From contig NZ_QPHM01000001.1 in the NCBI RefSeq assembly GCF_003336245.1, positions 806,001-870,000 on the forward strand: a stretch of DNA of 64,000 bases, written 5' to 3'. Under the pieces are notes generated by a model that saw nothing but the letters and a program-made list of their open reading frames with translations, did no database searches and was not told the origin of the DNA. The stretch comes from Haloplanus salinus. GTDB taxonomy: Archaea; Halobacteriota; Halobacteria; Halobacteriales; Haloferacaceae. This document shows, in pieces, positions 8,294 through 17,856 of the stretch (the stretch's first letter is position 1; each line of letters begins with the position of its first letter). Position numbers and translations under genes: made by a program.

Positions 8294-11200
8294 CCGCGGG
8301 CACCTCCCGCTCCCCATCGAGGCGAATCCCGGTCACCGCGCTCACGTTGTCGCCCTGCATCGTGACGCCGATGGCGCGCTCCGACCGATCCAGCAGGGCG
8401 GACCGGTGGGAGACGACGACGAACTGCGCGTCGCCCGCCAAGTCGTCGACCATCTCCCCCACCCGCTCTGCGTTCGCGGCGTCGAGGAAGGCGTCCACCT
8501 CGTCCAGCGCGTAGAACGGCGCCGGGTTGTGCCGCTGGATGGCGAAGATGAAAGCGAGCGCCGTCAGCGACTTCTCGCCGCCGCTCATCGCGTCGAGGCG
8601 CTGGATCGGCTTGTCGCCGGGCTCGGCCTTCATCGTCAGCCCACCGTCGAAAGGATCGGCCTCGTTTTCCAGGTGCAACTCGCCCGTCCCCGCCGACAGG
8701 CGCTCGAAGATGTCCCGAAAGTGCGCGTCGATGGCGTCGAAGGCCTCCATGAACGTCTCCTTCTTTTTCGCCTCGTAGCCCTCGATGCGCTCCGCGATGG
8801 CGTCGCGCTCGTCGACGAGGGTGTCGCGGCGTTCCTGCAGGTCGTCGAGGGCCGCCTCCACCTCGTCGTACTCCTCGATCGCGAGCATGTTCACCGGCTC
8901 CAACGCCCCCATCTCGGTTTCGAGACGCTCGACGGTCGCCTCGACCTCGTCGTGGTCCGGAATCGCGTCGGGGTCGTAGTCGCCGACCTCGTCTTCGAGT
9001 TCGTCGATCTCCCACTCCAGGCGCTCGCTCTCCCCTTCCAACTCCTCGATCCGCGACTCCACCTCGGCTACCCGCTCGCGGGCCTCGTCCCGCTCCGCCC
9101 GCGCCTCGCGCAGGTCCGCCTGCAGGTCGCGGCGCTCCGCCTTGAGGTCCGCGAGTTCGTCCTCCAAGTCCTCGATAGCGGCGCGTTTCTCCTCGAGCGT
9201 CGCCTCGTGGTCCGCGATGTCGGCCTCGACCGCCTCGATGCGCTCCTCGGCCTCGGCCTTGCGAGCCTTGGCCGCCTCGATCGTCGATTCGAGGTCGTCG
9301 ACGGCCTCCTCCGCGTACTCGACGGCGACCTGTGTCTCGTTGAGCCGGGCGTCGAGGTCGTCCATCCGACCGTTCAACTCGTCGATCTCGTCCTCGATCG
9401 CCTCCTTGCGGGTCGTGAGTTCGGGGACCCGGGAGTCGGCGAGTTCGTCCTCCAGCGCGCCGATCTCGGTCTCGATCCCCTCGACGTCGTCGTCGAGGGC
9501 CACGATCCGATCCTCCAGGTCGGCCATCTCCGCGTCCACCTCGTCGCGCTCGCTTCGGAGGTCGTCGAGTTCGTCTTCCAACTCGGAGATCTCGGTCGAC
9601 GCCGCCTCGACCTCCGCCCGTACGTCCTCGATGTCGGCTTCGAGGTCGCGGACACGGTCGGCCGCGTCGCTCTTGCGGTCGCGGGCGTCGTCCAGTCGCG
9701 ACTCCACGTTTCGAATCTCCTCGCGGACGCGACGACGGTCGTCCTCCAGCGAGCTGATTTCCTCCGCGAGGCGTTCGAGCCGCCCCTTCCCGCCCTTGGT
9801 GAACGAGTAGCGGGACCCGCCGCCGGAGCCGCCGGTCATCGCGCCGCTTTTCTCCACCAAGTCGCCGTCGAGGGTGACCATCCGGTAGTCGCCCATGAAC
9901 TGCCGCGCCGTCTCCATGTCCTCGACGACGAGCGTCGAGCCGAGGACGTACGAGAAGACGCCGGCGTAGCGGTCGTCGTAGTCGACGAGGTCCCGCGCGA
10001 AGTCGACGACGCCCGGGTGCGTGGGTTTCGAGGGCAGCCCGCGGCGGTCCATCTCCGTGATCGGGAGGAATGTCGCCCGCCCCGCGTTCCGGGATTTGAG
10101 ATAGTCGATACAGGCCGAGCCGACGCCGTCGTCGTCGACGACGACGTTCGCCAATCGGCCGCCGGCCGCCGTCTCGCAGGCGGTGGCGTACTCGGCGTCG
10201 ACGCTCCCGAGTTGGCCGACGGCACCGTGAACGCCGTCGATGCCGGCGTTGAGGACGGTGGTGACGGCGCGGGGCCACGAGTCGTCGCCGTCGCGGCTGG
10301 CACGGGCCTCCAGCTCCGCGTACTCGTTCTGCTTCGCACGGAGGTCGTCCTCGATGTCGTCGAGTTGGTCGCTCAGCGCCGCTTTCTCCTCCCGTAGGTC
10401 CGCGATGGCGGCTTCGATCTTTTCGTGATTCTTCTCGGCCCGGTCGAGTTCGCCGTGGAGGTCCGACAGCTCGGCTTTCAGGTTCGGCACCCGGTCGTGG
10501 GCCGCCTCCAGCTCCGCTTGGGCCTCGCTGATCCGGTTCGAACGTCGGCGCGCCTCGTCGAGCAGGCGGTCCTTCTCGCGTTGGGCGTCGTTGCGCGCAG
10601 TCTTTGTGTCCTCCAGCGCCGCTTTGCGCTCGGCGAGTTCCTCCTTCAGTTCGTCGAACTCGGTGTCGACGCTCTCGATCTCCGCCTCGACGTCGGCGAG
10701 TTCCGCCTCCTTCTCCTCGATGTCGCCTTTGACCGACGCCTTCTCGACTTTGATCGACCGGATCTCGTCGTGCAGGTCGTCGAGTTCCTCGGTCTTCCCG
10801 TCGAGGGCGACGAAGGCCTCGCGGCGCTCCGCCTCGGCGGCCTCGATTTTCTCCTCCTGGTTCTCGATGGTCGCCTCCAGCCGACCGATCTCACCTTTGA
10901 TCTCCTCGATTTCGCCTTTGATCCGCAGCTGCTCGTCCTCGCCTTTCCGCTCGATTTCGCGGGTGAGCGCGTCGAGTTCGTCCTCCAGTTCGTCGACGGC
11001 AGCGGCTTTCCCGTCGAGGGTCCCTTGCCGGTCGGCGAGTTCCTGTGCCTTCGCCTCGATACGCTTGCCCGTCCGCTCCAGCGCCGCCCGCTTCTCTTCC
11101 AACTCGGCTGCCTTCAGATAGCCCTCGTACTCCGCTTTCTCCTCGCGGAGCGACTGGTACTCCAGGGCCGTCTCGCGTTCGTCTTCCAGCTGGTCGAGGC

Positions 11201-11861
11201 GCGCTTCTTTCTCCTCGATGCGGAGGTCGGCCTCGTCGATGCGTTCCTCGACGACGTCCAGTTCCTCGTAGGCGTCCTCTTTTTTCGCGTCGAACTCCGC
11301 GACGCCCGCGATTTCGTCGATGATCGTCCGCCGCTGTCCGGCCGACATGTTGATGATCTCGGTCACGTCGCCCTGCATGACGACGTTGTACCCCTCGGGC
11401 GTCACGCCCGCCTGCGCGAGCAGGTCGCGGATGTCCGAGAGGTTGACCGACCGGCCGTTGAGGTAGTAGTAGGAGTAGTAGTTGTCCTCGGTCTCCTTGA
11501 CCCGGCGCTTGACGGCGATTTCGTCCACGTCGCCCACGTCCTCGGTGCCGGCGGCGTTGACCACCTGCGAGCGGTCGAGCGTGCCGTCGGCGTTGTCGAG
11601 GACGACGGTGACGCTCGCCTCGCGGGGACCGGATCGGTCGCCGCCGTCCTCGTGACCGGGGTTGTAGATGAGGTCCGTCAGTTTCTCCGCGCGGATGCCG
11701 CGGGTGCGCGCGAGACCGAGGGCGAAGAGAACCCCGTCGATGATGTTGCTCTTACCGGAGCCGTTCGGGCCGGTGATGACGGTGAAATCCTCGTAGAACG
11801 GGATACGCGTCTTCCGGCCGAAGCTCTTGAAATCGTCGAGTACCAGCTCTGAGATGTGCAT
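8286..11861 (-). CDS. smc: Chromosome segregation ATPase SMC
   Basis: A 1191-residue SMC protein, normal length. Seen in order: Walker A GPNGSGKSNIIDGVLFALG near residue 32, a long first coiled coil (about 170-505), a glycine-containing hinge (about 520-660, with GGSGGGSRYSF just after it), a second coiled coil (to about 1020), the ABC signature MSGGEKSLTALAF and Walker B PFYALDEVDAFLD near the C-terminus. It organises DNA with the ScpA kleisin encoded next. It lies between a small coiled-coil gene (18 nt upstream) and scpA (8-nt overlap), all leftward, so they form one operon. The start ATG gives the canonical MHISELVLDDFKSFG. Confidence 0.97.
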   Translation of the reverse strand: MHISELVLDDFKSFGRKTRIPFYEDFTVITGPNGSGKSNIIDGVLFALGLARTRGIRAEKLTDLIYNPGHEDGGDRSGPREASVTVVLDNADGTLDRSQVVNAAGTEDVGDVDEIAVKRRVKETEDNYYSYYYLNGRSVNLSDIRDLLAQAGVTPEGYNVVMQGDVTEIINMSAGQRRTIIDEIAGVAEFDAKKEDAYEELDVVEERIDEADLRIEEKEARLDQLEDERETALEYQSLREEKAEYEGYLKAAELEEKRAALERTGKRIEAKAQELADRQGTLDGKAAAVDELEDELDALTREIERKGEDEQLRIKGEIEEIKGEIGRLEATIENQEEKIEAAEAERREAFVALDGKTEELDDLHDEIRSIKVEKASVKGDIEEKEAELADVEAEIESVDTEFDELKEELAERKAALEDTKTARNDAQREKDRLLDEARRRSNRISEAQAELEAAHDRVPNLKAELSDLHGELDRAEKNHEKIEAAIADLREEKAALSDQLDDIEDDLRAKQNEYAELEARASRDGDDSWPRAVTTVLNAGIDGVHGAVGQLGSVDAEYATACETAAGGRLANVVVDDDGVGSACIDYLKSRNAGRATFLPITEMDRRGLPSKPTHPGVVDFARDLVDYDDRYAGVFSYVLGSTLVVEDMETARQFMGDYRMVTLDGDLVEKSGAMTGGSGGGSRYSFTKGGKGRLERLAEEISSLEDDRRRVREEIRNVESRLDDARDRKSDAADRVRDLEADIEDVRAEVEAASTEISELEDELDDLRSERDEVDAEMADLEDRIVALDDDVEGIETEIGALEDELADSRVPELTTRKEAIEDEIDELNGRMDDLDARLNETQVAVEYAEEAVDDLESTIEAAKARKAEAEERIEAVEADIADHEATLEEKRAAIEDLEDELADLKAERRDLQADLREARAERDEARERVAEVESRIEELEGESERLEWEIDELEDEVGDYDPDAIPDHDEVEATVERLETEMGALEPVNMLAIEEYDEVEAALDDLQERRDTLVDERDAIAERIEGYEAKKKETFMEAFDAIDAHFRDIFERLSAGTGELHLENEADPFDGGLTMKAEPGDKPIQRLDAMSGGEKSLTALAFIFAIQRHNPAPFYALDEVDAFLDAANAERVGEMVDDLAGDAQFVVVSHRSALLDRSERAIGVTMQGDNVSAVTGIRLDGEREVPADD

Positions 11862-11879
11862 GGGGGGCGGTGACCCCGA

Positions 11880-12185
11880 TCAGGCGACGATGATGTCGTT
11901 CCCGTCGGAGTCGGAGCCGTCGTCATCGGCCTCTTCCGTCTCGGCCCCGATGTCGGTTTCGGAGTCGGCGTCGGCGTCGGCATCGGCGTCGGCGTCCTCG
12001 GGCGCGTGCTCCACGTGGGCGTGTGTCGACTCGCGTCGCTCGGGCGTCCGCGAGTTGTCGACGCCGTCCGACTCCTCCAGTTGACGAAGCCGTTCTCGCG
12101 TCTCGACGAGTTCCTCCGTGAGGCCGTCGACGGCGGCCTGCAGTTCCGCGACTTGGGATTCGAGCTCGTCCACCCTGTTGCTCAT
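11880..12185 (-). CDS. Small coiled-coil acidic protein upstream of smc
   Basis: A 101-residue hypothetical protein. Residues 1-40 form a heptad-repeat coiled coil (VDELESQVAELQAAVDGLTE); the rest is extremely acidic, with an (AD)n repeat at about 65-75, and probably disordered. It is the first gene of the smc-scpA operon, 18 nt before smc. The position suggests an accessory role in the condensin complex, but nothing in the sequence proves it. Confidence 0.75.
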   Translation of the reverse strand: MSNRVDELESQVAELQAAVDGLTEELVETRERLRQLEESDGVDNSRTPERRESTHAHVEHAPEDADADADADADSETDIGAETEEADDDGSDSDGNDIIVA

Positions 12186-12357
12186 GGCCGTATGGGGTGT
12201 CCCCGGGCGTATAAAGCTACGTCAGACGTTCACCGGGGACGCCGGCGCCGATGGGTCGCCGCGACGGGCGACGAACCGCCGGCGAACTGGGACGCGCGTT
12301 CGCTCCCGTCGGAACCCGTAAGCACCGAGGGCGGACTGGATCGGCGGGACCCGAGGC

Positions 12358-14301
12358 TCAGCGACCGTTCACCGAAGGGACACGATCGTCGGTGGGTGCC
12401 GGAAACGTCAGCTCTACCACCGTGCCGTCGGAGTCGTTGTCCGTCACCGACACCGTCCCTCCGAGGCGTCGAGTGAGCCACTGCATCGTCCACAGTCCGA
12501 GCCCGGAACTGTGACTGGTCTGCGTTTCGTCCGCTCCGTTCAACAACGCTCTCTCGGTTTCCGGTAGCCCGGGGCCTCCGTCCTCGATGCGAACCGTGAC
12601 TTGGCCGGCAGTCGACTCGAAGAGAGCCACGGAAACGGTCGGTTCGACCTGGTCGCTGTGTTTCAGGGCGTTTTCGAGCGGAACCTCGAGAATGAGGCGA
12701 AGGGCCTCCGGATCCCCCGTAACGCTCACGTCGGCGACGTCCACGTCGATTTCAGCACCGGGATAGCGCGCCGAATAGTCGGTCGTGAGTGCCGTCAGCA
12801 GTGGTCCAAGCTCGACCGTACGGGCCGGACCGTCCAAGTTGATGGCGTTATCGAAGTCCCGAACCGTCTCGGCCAGCGCAACGAGGTCCTCGGTGACAGC
12901 GTTGATTTTATTCGCACTCGCTTTCGCGTCCGCGACGGAAAGCCGTGAGAAGTCGGCCATCAACCCTTGCAACAGGCGAATTTCCGAGTGGAGGTTTTCC
13001 GTCTCCACCGTGGCATCTCTGATGGAATCCAGGATGTCTCGCCCACCGTCGTCGAGGGTGACTGGAACCTCGAGCGAATCCAGTTCGTCTCTCAGTAGAG
13101 CGGCGTGGCCACCGATGACGTTCAGCTTGTTTTTGAGGTTGTGTCGCAACGCCCGAGTCATCACCTGCAGCCGCTGTTCGCGTTCCTTGACGGCCGTGAT
13201 GTCCCGGCTAATACCACGTATTTTCGGTTGGCCCTGGTCTTCGACCCGTTCCCCTTTCACCCGAACCCATCGGTCGTATCCGTCGGCTGTCCGTCGTCGA
13301 ACCTCGAGTTCGAACGGCACGCCGTCCTCACGGCAGGTAGTGATCGCGTCCCGGACTTGCTCACAGTCGTCGGGGTGGTACAGGTCGACGACATCGTCTA
13401 CCGGCATGTGGTACTCGTCGTCGCCGTGGAGTCGGTTCATTCCCGCCATCCCCTGGATCGTCCCCGTCTCGAGGTCGAGTTCCCACCCGCCGAGATTCGC
13501 GAGTTCCTCGTTTTTTATCAGCCACTCTAGCTGCTCTTTCCGCGCTTTCAATCGGGTGATGTCGTCGATCCCGACGACGACTCGTTCGACGTTCCCGTCG
13601 CCGTCCAAAATCGGGGCGGCGTGACTCGACAGCCACCGTTTCGTTCCATCGGGAAGCTCGATCCAATGCTCGAATCCGAGCACGGACTCCCCGGTTTCTA
13701 AAACCCGTGCCACGGGGTGGTCGTCGTCGGGAATGGGCGTTCCGTCGTCGTATGTGACGTTCCACTCCGCCTGGTCGTACGTCCGTTCGGTGATTTCGTC
13801 CCGTTCCAGTCCGAGAATACGTTCGGCGCGCTCGTTTGCCCGCGAGATGTCTCCGGACGGGTCGACGACCACGAGTCCGATGGGGCTGACATCGAAAATG
13901 CGGTCGAGTAGCTTTCCCTCCCGCGGTTGCTGGGTTCGCTGCGAAGCGTCCTCGACCAACCACAGCACGTGCTCCGGTTCGTTGTCGCCGACCGGGACCA
14001 CTCGCCCCCCGAGACGTCTCTCCCCCCTGTCGACGTCCATCGGACGGTCGAGCGTCCGTGGGTCACCACTTTCGAGTGCGTCGTGGATAGTCGCGTGGAA
14101 CTGGTCGGCGTGGGGAGCCGGGAGTACGTCCCGGAGCGTGTCACCGACGAATTCGTTCGGGGGCCTGCCAAACAAGTCGGCGGTGCGGTCGTTCTGGAGG
14201 ACGTCGAGAACTCTGCCACGGGAATCCAGCAGAACGCCGCTGTCGGAAATACTGTCCACCACTCCCTGTAGAATCCGTTCGGACGGGACGGGATCACTCA
14301 T
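12358..14301 (-). CDS. PAS-PAS-PAS histidine kinase
   Basis: A 647-residue soluble sensor kinase. It starts at MSDPVPSERILQG; the frame is open 18 codons upstream, but that stretch is basic and AT-richer, so the internal ATG is preferred. Three PAS modules are readable (about residues 8-120, 135-255 and 265-385). The H-box is RALRHNLKNKLNVIGGHA (about 395), and the HATPase domain has VRIEDGGPGLPETERALL and SGLGLWTMQWL. The H-box form RHNLKNKLNV is the haloarchaeal PAS-kinase type. No receiver gene is adjacent, so the partner is unknown. Confidence 0.85.
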   Translation of the reverse strand: MSDPVPSERILQGVVDSISDSGVLLDSRGRVLDVLQNDRTADLFGRPPNEFVGDTLRDVLPAPHADQFHATIHDALESGDPRTLDRPMDVDRGERRLGGRVVPVGDNEPEHVLWLVEDASQRTQQPREGKLLDRIFDVSPIGLVVVDPSGDISRANERAERILGLERDEITERTYDQAEWNVTYDDGTPIPDDDHPVARVLETGESVLGFEHWIELPDGTKRWLSSHAAPILDGDGNVERVVVGIDDITRLKARKEQLEWLIKNEELANLGGWELDLETGTIQGMAGMNRLHGDDEYHMPVDDVVDLYHPDDCEQVRDAITTCREDGVPFELEVRRRTADGYDRWVRVKGERVEDQGQPKIRGISRDITAVKEREQRLQVMTRALRHNLKNKLNVIGGHAALLRDELDSLEVPVTLDDGGRDILDSIRDATVETENLHSEIRLLQGLMADFSRLSVADAKASANKINAVTEDLVALAETVRDFDNAINLDGPARTVELGPLLTALTTDYSARYPGAEIDVDVADVSVTGDPEALRLILEVPLENALKHSDQVEPTVSVALFESTAGQVTVRIEDGGPGLPETERALLNGADETQTSHSSGLGLWTMQWLTRRLGGTVSVTDNDSDGTVVELTFPAPTDDRVPSVNGR

Positions 14302-14626
14302 GACGGTACGTGACACACTCCGGGCGGAACGCGAGTTTCTACGCGCATTGGACATAAAACAGGTGTCGTATTTATACAGGGTGGTTAATTGGTGGGATTA
14401 CGGCTGTGGAATCAGTGGCGAACGGGCTCCCGGAGGGACGGGGAACGCGACACCGTCGGTAGAGAGCCGTGTGATCGTACGAGGCGTTCGCGTGCCGAAC
14501 GCCGGGAGGGAAGGGGACCGTCTCCGGCACGGCTTCCCGAGCAGTCGTCCGTGCTGTCGACGCGTACGCGTCTTCGGCGCGTTCCGGACCGCCGGTCATT
14601 AGTGGCTCGACGCCGGAAACACATTC
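14302..14626. other. Intergenic region between divergent kinase and htpX
   Basis: 325 nt with no supportable gene. The left end is AT-rich (tcgtatttatacagggtggt, about 14366-14385) and is a likely promoter for the leftward kinase. The rest is G+C-rich and shows frames on both strands without protein-like composition. Confidence 0.5.
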
Positions 14627-15448
14627 ATGCGCCACCTCGGACTCAAAGCCCGGATGGCGGTCGTCGGATCGATCCTGTTCGCGTTCTACGCAGTCGCCGC
14701 AGTGGTCGTGATGGCCGTCTTCGACTGGCCGCTCGCGCTCGTCCTGATCGGGAGCGTCGCCTTCGTCGGCGTCCAGTACAAACTCGGCAAGTGGATGGCC
14801 CTTCGCAGCGTCGGTGCCGAGGACCTCCCCGAAGAGCGCGCGCCCGACCTGCACCGCCGGGTCGAGTCGCTCTCACGGGACATGGGCATCGACAAACCGC
14901 GGCTCATGATCGCGAGCATGGGCGTCCCCAACGCCTTCGCCGTCGGCCGGAAGGGGGCCGGCACCGTCGTCGTCAGCCAGGAACTCCTGCGGACGCTCGA
15001 CGACGCCGAGGTGGAAGGTGTGTTGGCCCACGAACTCGCACACATCCGTAACCGCGACGTGGTGATGATGGTGCTCGGACAGGGCGTCGCCTCCATCGTC
15101 GCCATCGTCGCCCAGTGGGCCGTCCTCCTGACCGGCGACAACGACATCGCCGACTTCTTTCTCGCCATCGTCGTCGGCCAGCTCACTCAGATGCTCGTGA
15201 TGCTGTTCGTCTTCGCCATCTCCCGGTACCGCGAGTACGTCGCCGACGGCGACGCCGCCGACGCCATCGGGACCGGCGAACCCCTCGCCCGTGCCCTGGA
15301 GAAGATCAGCCGGGGCGCCGAACGACGGGAGAGCACGGTGGACGACCAGGCCGCCGCCCTCTGTATCTTCGGCGACCGGGGCGGCCTCGCCAGCCTCCTG
15401 TCGACACACCCGCCGGTCGAGAAGCGGATCGAACGCCTGCGCGGGTAG
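14627..15448 (+). CDS. htpX: HtpX-like M48 family membrane metalloprotease
   Basis: A 273-residue zinc protease of membrane quality control. Seen: two N-terminal membrane helices (about residues 10-30 and 33-50), the zinc motif HELAHIRNRD (HExxH, about residue 140), further helices at about 150-205, the Glu-bearing REYVADGDAAD (third zinc ligand) and the C-terminal STHPPVEKRIERLR signature of HtpX. Length is normal. The active site is expected on the cytoplasmic side. It is followed 4 nt later by a small membrane protein gene, probably co-transcribed. Confidence 0.93.
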   Translation: MRHLGLKARMAVVGSILFAFYAVAAVVVMAVFDWPLALVLIGSVAFVGVQYKLGKWMALRSVGAEDLPEERAPDLHRRVESLSRDMGIDKPRLMIASMGVPNAFAVGRKGAGTVVVSQELLRTLDDAEVEGVLAHELAHIRNRDVVMMVLGQGVASIVAIVAQWAVLLTGDNDIADFFLAIVVGQLTQMLVMLFVFAISRYREYVADGDAADAIGTGEPLARALEKISRGAERRESTVDDQAAALCIFGDRGGLASLLSTHPPVEKRIERLRG

Positions 15449-15452
15449 CGGG

Positions 15453-15686
15453 ATGGTCGACGCCCGGACCCTCCTGGCCGCCGCGCTCGGCCTCCTGCTC
15501 GGCGCGGTCTGTCTCGTCGCTCCCGGCGCCGTCGTGCGCGTTCAGACCGCCGGCCGCCGACCCACCGGCCGCGACGGGAAGTACGGCACCGACGCCGTCC
15601 CGAACCGCTGGCGGCGGCTCGTGCAGGTCGTCGGCGTCGGCCTCGTCGTCGCCGGGGCGTACTTCGGCTATCTGGCGCTCGGGTGA
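15453..15686 (+). CDS. Small membrane protein downstream of htpX
   Basis: A 77-residue protein with an N-terminal helix (LLAAALGLLLGAVCLVAPGA) and a C-terminal helix (about 52-75), joined by a basic polar loop. No family recognised. The ATG begins 4 nt after the htpX stop, arguing for an operon. The frame is open further upstream only as an overlap with htpX. Confidence 0.6.
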   Translation: MVDARTLLAAALGLLLGAVCLVAPGAVVRVQTAGRRPTGRDGKYGTDAVPNRWRRLVQVVGVGLVVAGAYFGYLALG

Positions 15687-15821
15687 TCAACCGTCGGCAT
15701 CACCGTCACCGTCGGCGTCGGCCACGAGGTGGAGCGTGCTCACGAGGGACCGTCGGGCGGGACAACGTCATCCCTCGGAACAGCATCGATTACCGGCATA
15801 CGACCCCCGCGACGAACGGCG

Positions 15822-17399
15822 TCAGCGTACCCGGACGACGACGCCTAGCCCCACGACGAGCAGTCCGGCGAGGGGAACGACCGGCAGGTCGAACGGCCCG
15901 ACGACGGGGACCGGAACCGAGACGGACGCGCCGAGGACCGACGGTATCGGGACGGTGAGACCGAGAACGGGGACCGTCAGCCCGCCGGAGTCGGTCGGCG
16001 GCGTCGGGGTCGCCGTCGGCGCGGCAGTCGCCGTCGCCGTTGGCGTCGGGGCCGGCGTCGTGGCCGTCGCCGTCGCCGTCGGCGTCTCGACCGTCAGCGT
16101 CCGATCGACCGACTGGACGTGTTCGGTCCCCGCGGCGTCGATGACGCGCAGTCGGATCGTCGCCCGTCGCCCGTCGGGCGCGTCGAGACGGCGCTCGAAG
16201 GAGAGGTCGGTGACGGTGTCGCCCTCGTGGACCGTCACGATGTCCACCACTTCGCCGGTGTCGGGATCGACCGTCTCGACGCTCGCGGAGGCGATTTCGC
16301 CGTCGGTCGCGCCGCCGCGGGCGACGACAGTCCCCTCGCTCTCGAACCGAGTGCCCGTCGGATCGAAACGGAGGTCGGGCGCGACGCTTCGCTGGACGGT
16401 GACGACCCGCTCGACGGTGTTGCCGGCGGTGTCCGTCGCCGTGATCAGGAGGGCCGTCGCGCCGGTGTACAGCGAGAGGTTCCGCTCGAAGCGGCGTCGC
16501 TGATGGCTGCGGTCCGGCTTCTCGCCCCTCGGCCCGACCAGATACACGAGGGCGGAGCGGTCGCTTTCGAGGGACGCGCCCCGCGGCTGCACCGTGACGG
16601 TGCGCACTTGTCCGTTGTCGGTCGCCACCCCACTGAGCCGGAGCGTCGACGGCGACCGCCGAACGAGCGAGAGGTTCGACAGCGCCGGCGGGGCGGTGTC
16701 CTCGACCACGATCGGAAAGCGATGCACCCGTTCGTGTCCGACTCGGTCGTAGTACCGAGCGGTGATGTTGTTTCGGCCGACGCCGAGGAAGATCGGTTGC
16801 TCGAAGGAGTCGTTGAGGTCGAACGCGTTGTAGATGGCCGTGTCGGTCCGGGAGACGCCGCCGGTGTCGTAGGTCGTCGTCCGGTTGATTCGGAGGTGAG
16901 CGACGCCGCTCACGTCGGTGAAGTTGCCCTCGAGGACGATCAACGAGCGGTTCACGGTCACCGACTCCGGCGGTGGCGCGTACTGGTCGGTTTCGAACGG
17001 CGCCGTGTAGCGGACGTACGGTCGCTCGCCGTCCTTGATCACGGTCACCTCGTGGGTCGTGACGTCGTCCGTCTTGACGACGACGCTGACGGTGTGGGTG
17101 CCGCTCGGCGCCGCCACGTCGAACGACCCGTCGAACGCCGTGTCGTTCGGCGTGGCCCGGTGGATGGTCGTCCCGTCGAGACGGACCGACACCACCCGGA
17201 TCGAGCGGTTTGCGTCGACGGTGACGCCGACGGTCGGGTCGGTCTCGACGAGCGTCGACTCGCCGTCGGGGACCGTCGTTCCGTCGATGGAGACGGTGAC
17301 CGACGGCGTCGTCGCGGCGGTGCCAAGCGGCGCGACCGCTGCCGTGGCGGCGACGACGAGGAGGAACGCGCACACGAGTCGGACGGCGGTCGATCCCAT
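15822..17399 (-). CDS. Secreted, membrane-anchored protein with Ig-like repeats
   Basis: A 525-residue predicted surface protein. It has a Sec-type signal peptide (residues 1-29, ending APLGTAA), then tandem beta-sandwich-like modules rich in Val/Thr. Examples are TVPDGESTLVETDPTVGVTV and VEDTAPPALSNLSLV, the latter typical of Ig/cadherin-like repeats that follow a P-P-x-L pattern. A Thr/Pro/Ala-rich linker follows (about 440-470) and then one C-terminal membrane helix ending in VRVR. Several NxS/T sequons allow N-glycosylation. The anchor resembles haloarchaeal surface adhesin architecture. No enzyme motif is seen; function unknown. The ATG at 17397-17399 precedes the signal peptide directly. 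Confidence 0.75.
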   Translation of the reverse strand: MGSTAVRLVCAFLLVVAATAAVAPLGTAATTPSVTVSIDGTTVPDGESTLVETDPTVGVTVDANRSIRVVSVRLDGTTIHRATPNDTAFDGSFDVAAPSGTHTVSVVVKTDDVTTHEVTVIKDGERPYVRYTAPFETDQYAPPPESVTVNRSLIVLEGNFTDVSGVAHLRINRTTTYDTGGVSRTDTAIYNAFDLNDSFEQPIFLGVGRNNITARYYDRVGHERVHRFPIVVEDTAPPALSNLSLVRRSPSTLRLSGVATDNGQVRTVTVQPRGASLESDRSALVYLVGPRGEKPDRSHQRRRFERNLSLYTGATALLITATDTAGNTVERVVTVQRSVAPDLRFDPTGTRFESEGTVVARGGATDGEIASASVETVDPDTGEVVDIVTVHEGDTVTDLSFERRLDAPDGRRATIRLRVIDAAGTEHVQSVDRTLTVETPTATATATTPAPTPTATATAAPTATPTPPTDSGGLTVPVLGLTVPIPSVLGASVSVPVPVVGPFDLPVVPLAGLLVVGLGVVVRVR

Positions 17400-17529
17400 C
17401 GGCGGACCGTGGGGGCGACGGGGTTTCAACATGTGGGCCACCTTCTCAGCGTTGAGAATCGGTGGCGCTGTCGCTCGCTAGCGTGGCGTCCGTCAAAAAT
17501 CGAATTACTAGCGAGAAGCGGTCGGCGCC

Positions 17530-17724
17530 TTAGAGGCGGACGACGTTCGTCGCGCGCGGACCCTTGGGGGAGTCCTCGATTTCGAATTCCAGTTCCTGTC
17601 CCTCTTCGAGGTCCGGGCCGCCCACGTCTTCCATGTGGAAGAACACGTCGTCGTCCGCGTCCTCAGTTTCGATAAAGCCGTAACCGCCAGTGTCGTTGAA
17701 GAAATCAACCGTACCAGTTGCCAT
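17530..17724 (-). CDS. cspA: Cold-shock domain protein
   Basis: A 64-residue single cold-shock domain (OB fold), a cytoplasmic nucleic-acid chaperone. Seen: N-terminal MATGTVDFFNDTGGYGFI with RNP1-like GYGFIE and RNP2-like DVFFHMEDV, and the C-terminal PKGPRATNV block. Length is standard, with an acidic halophilic surface. Monocistronic, divergent from the 7TM kinase at 17857; a TATA-like CCTTATCAG lies about 35 nt before the ATG. Confidence 0.96.
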   Translation of the reverse strand: MATGTVDFFNDTGGYGFIETEDADDDVFFHMEDVGGPDLEEGQELEFEIEDSPKGPRATNVVRL

Positions 17725-17856
17725 TGCAACCTACCCGACGCCCCCTCGACTGATAAGGCTTCCGTGATAGAGCTCACGGCGGCCGACCGCGAACGGATCG
17801 CTCGGACGCCCCCGACCGAAGCATTCGTTATCGCTCACCCGGTACGAACGAGGCGT

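Noticed and set aside
8160-10397. 745-codon rightward frame over smc and scpA
   Set aside because: Mirror frame of the SMC coiled coil; no domain is recognisable and the smc frame is unambiguous.
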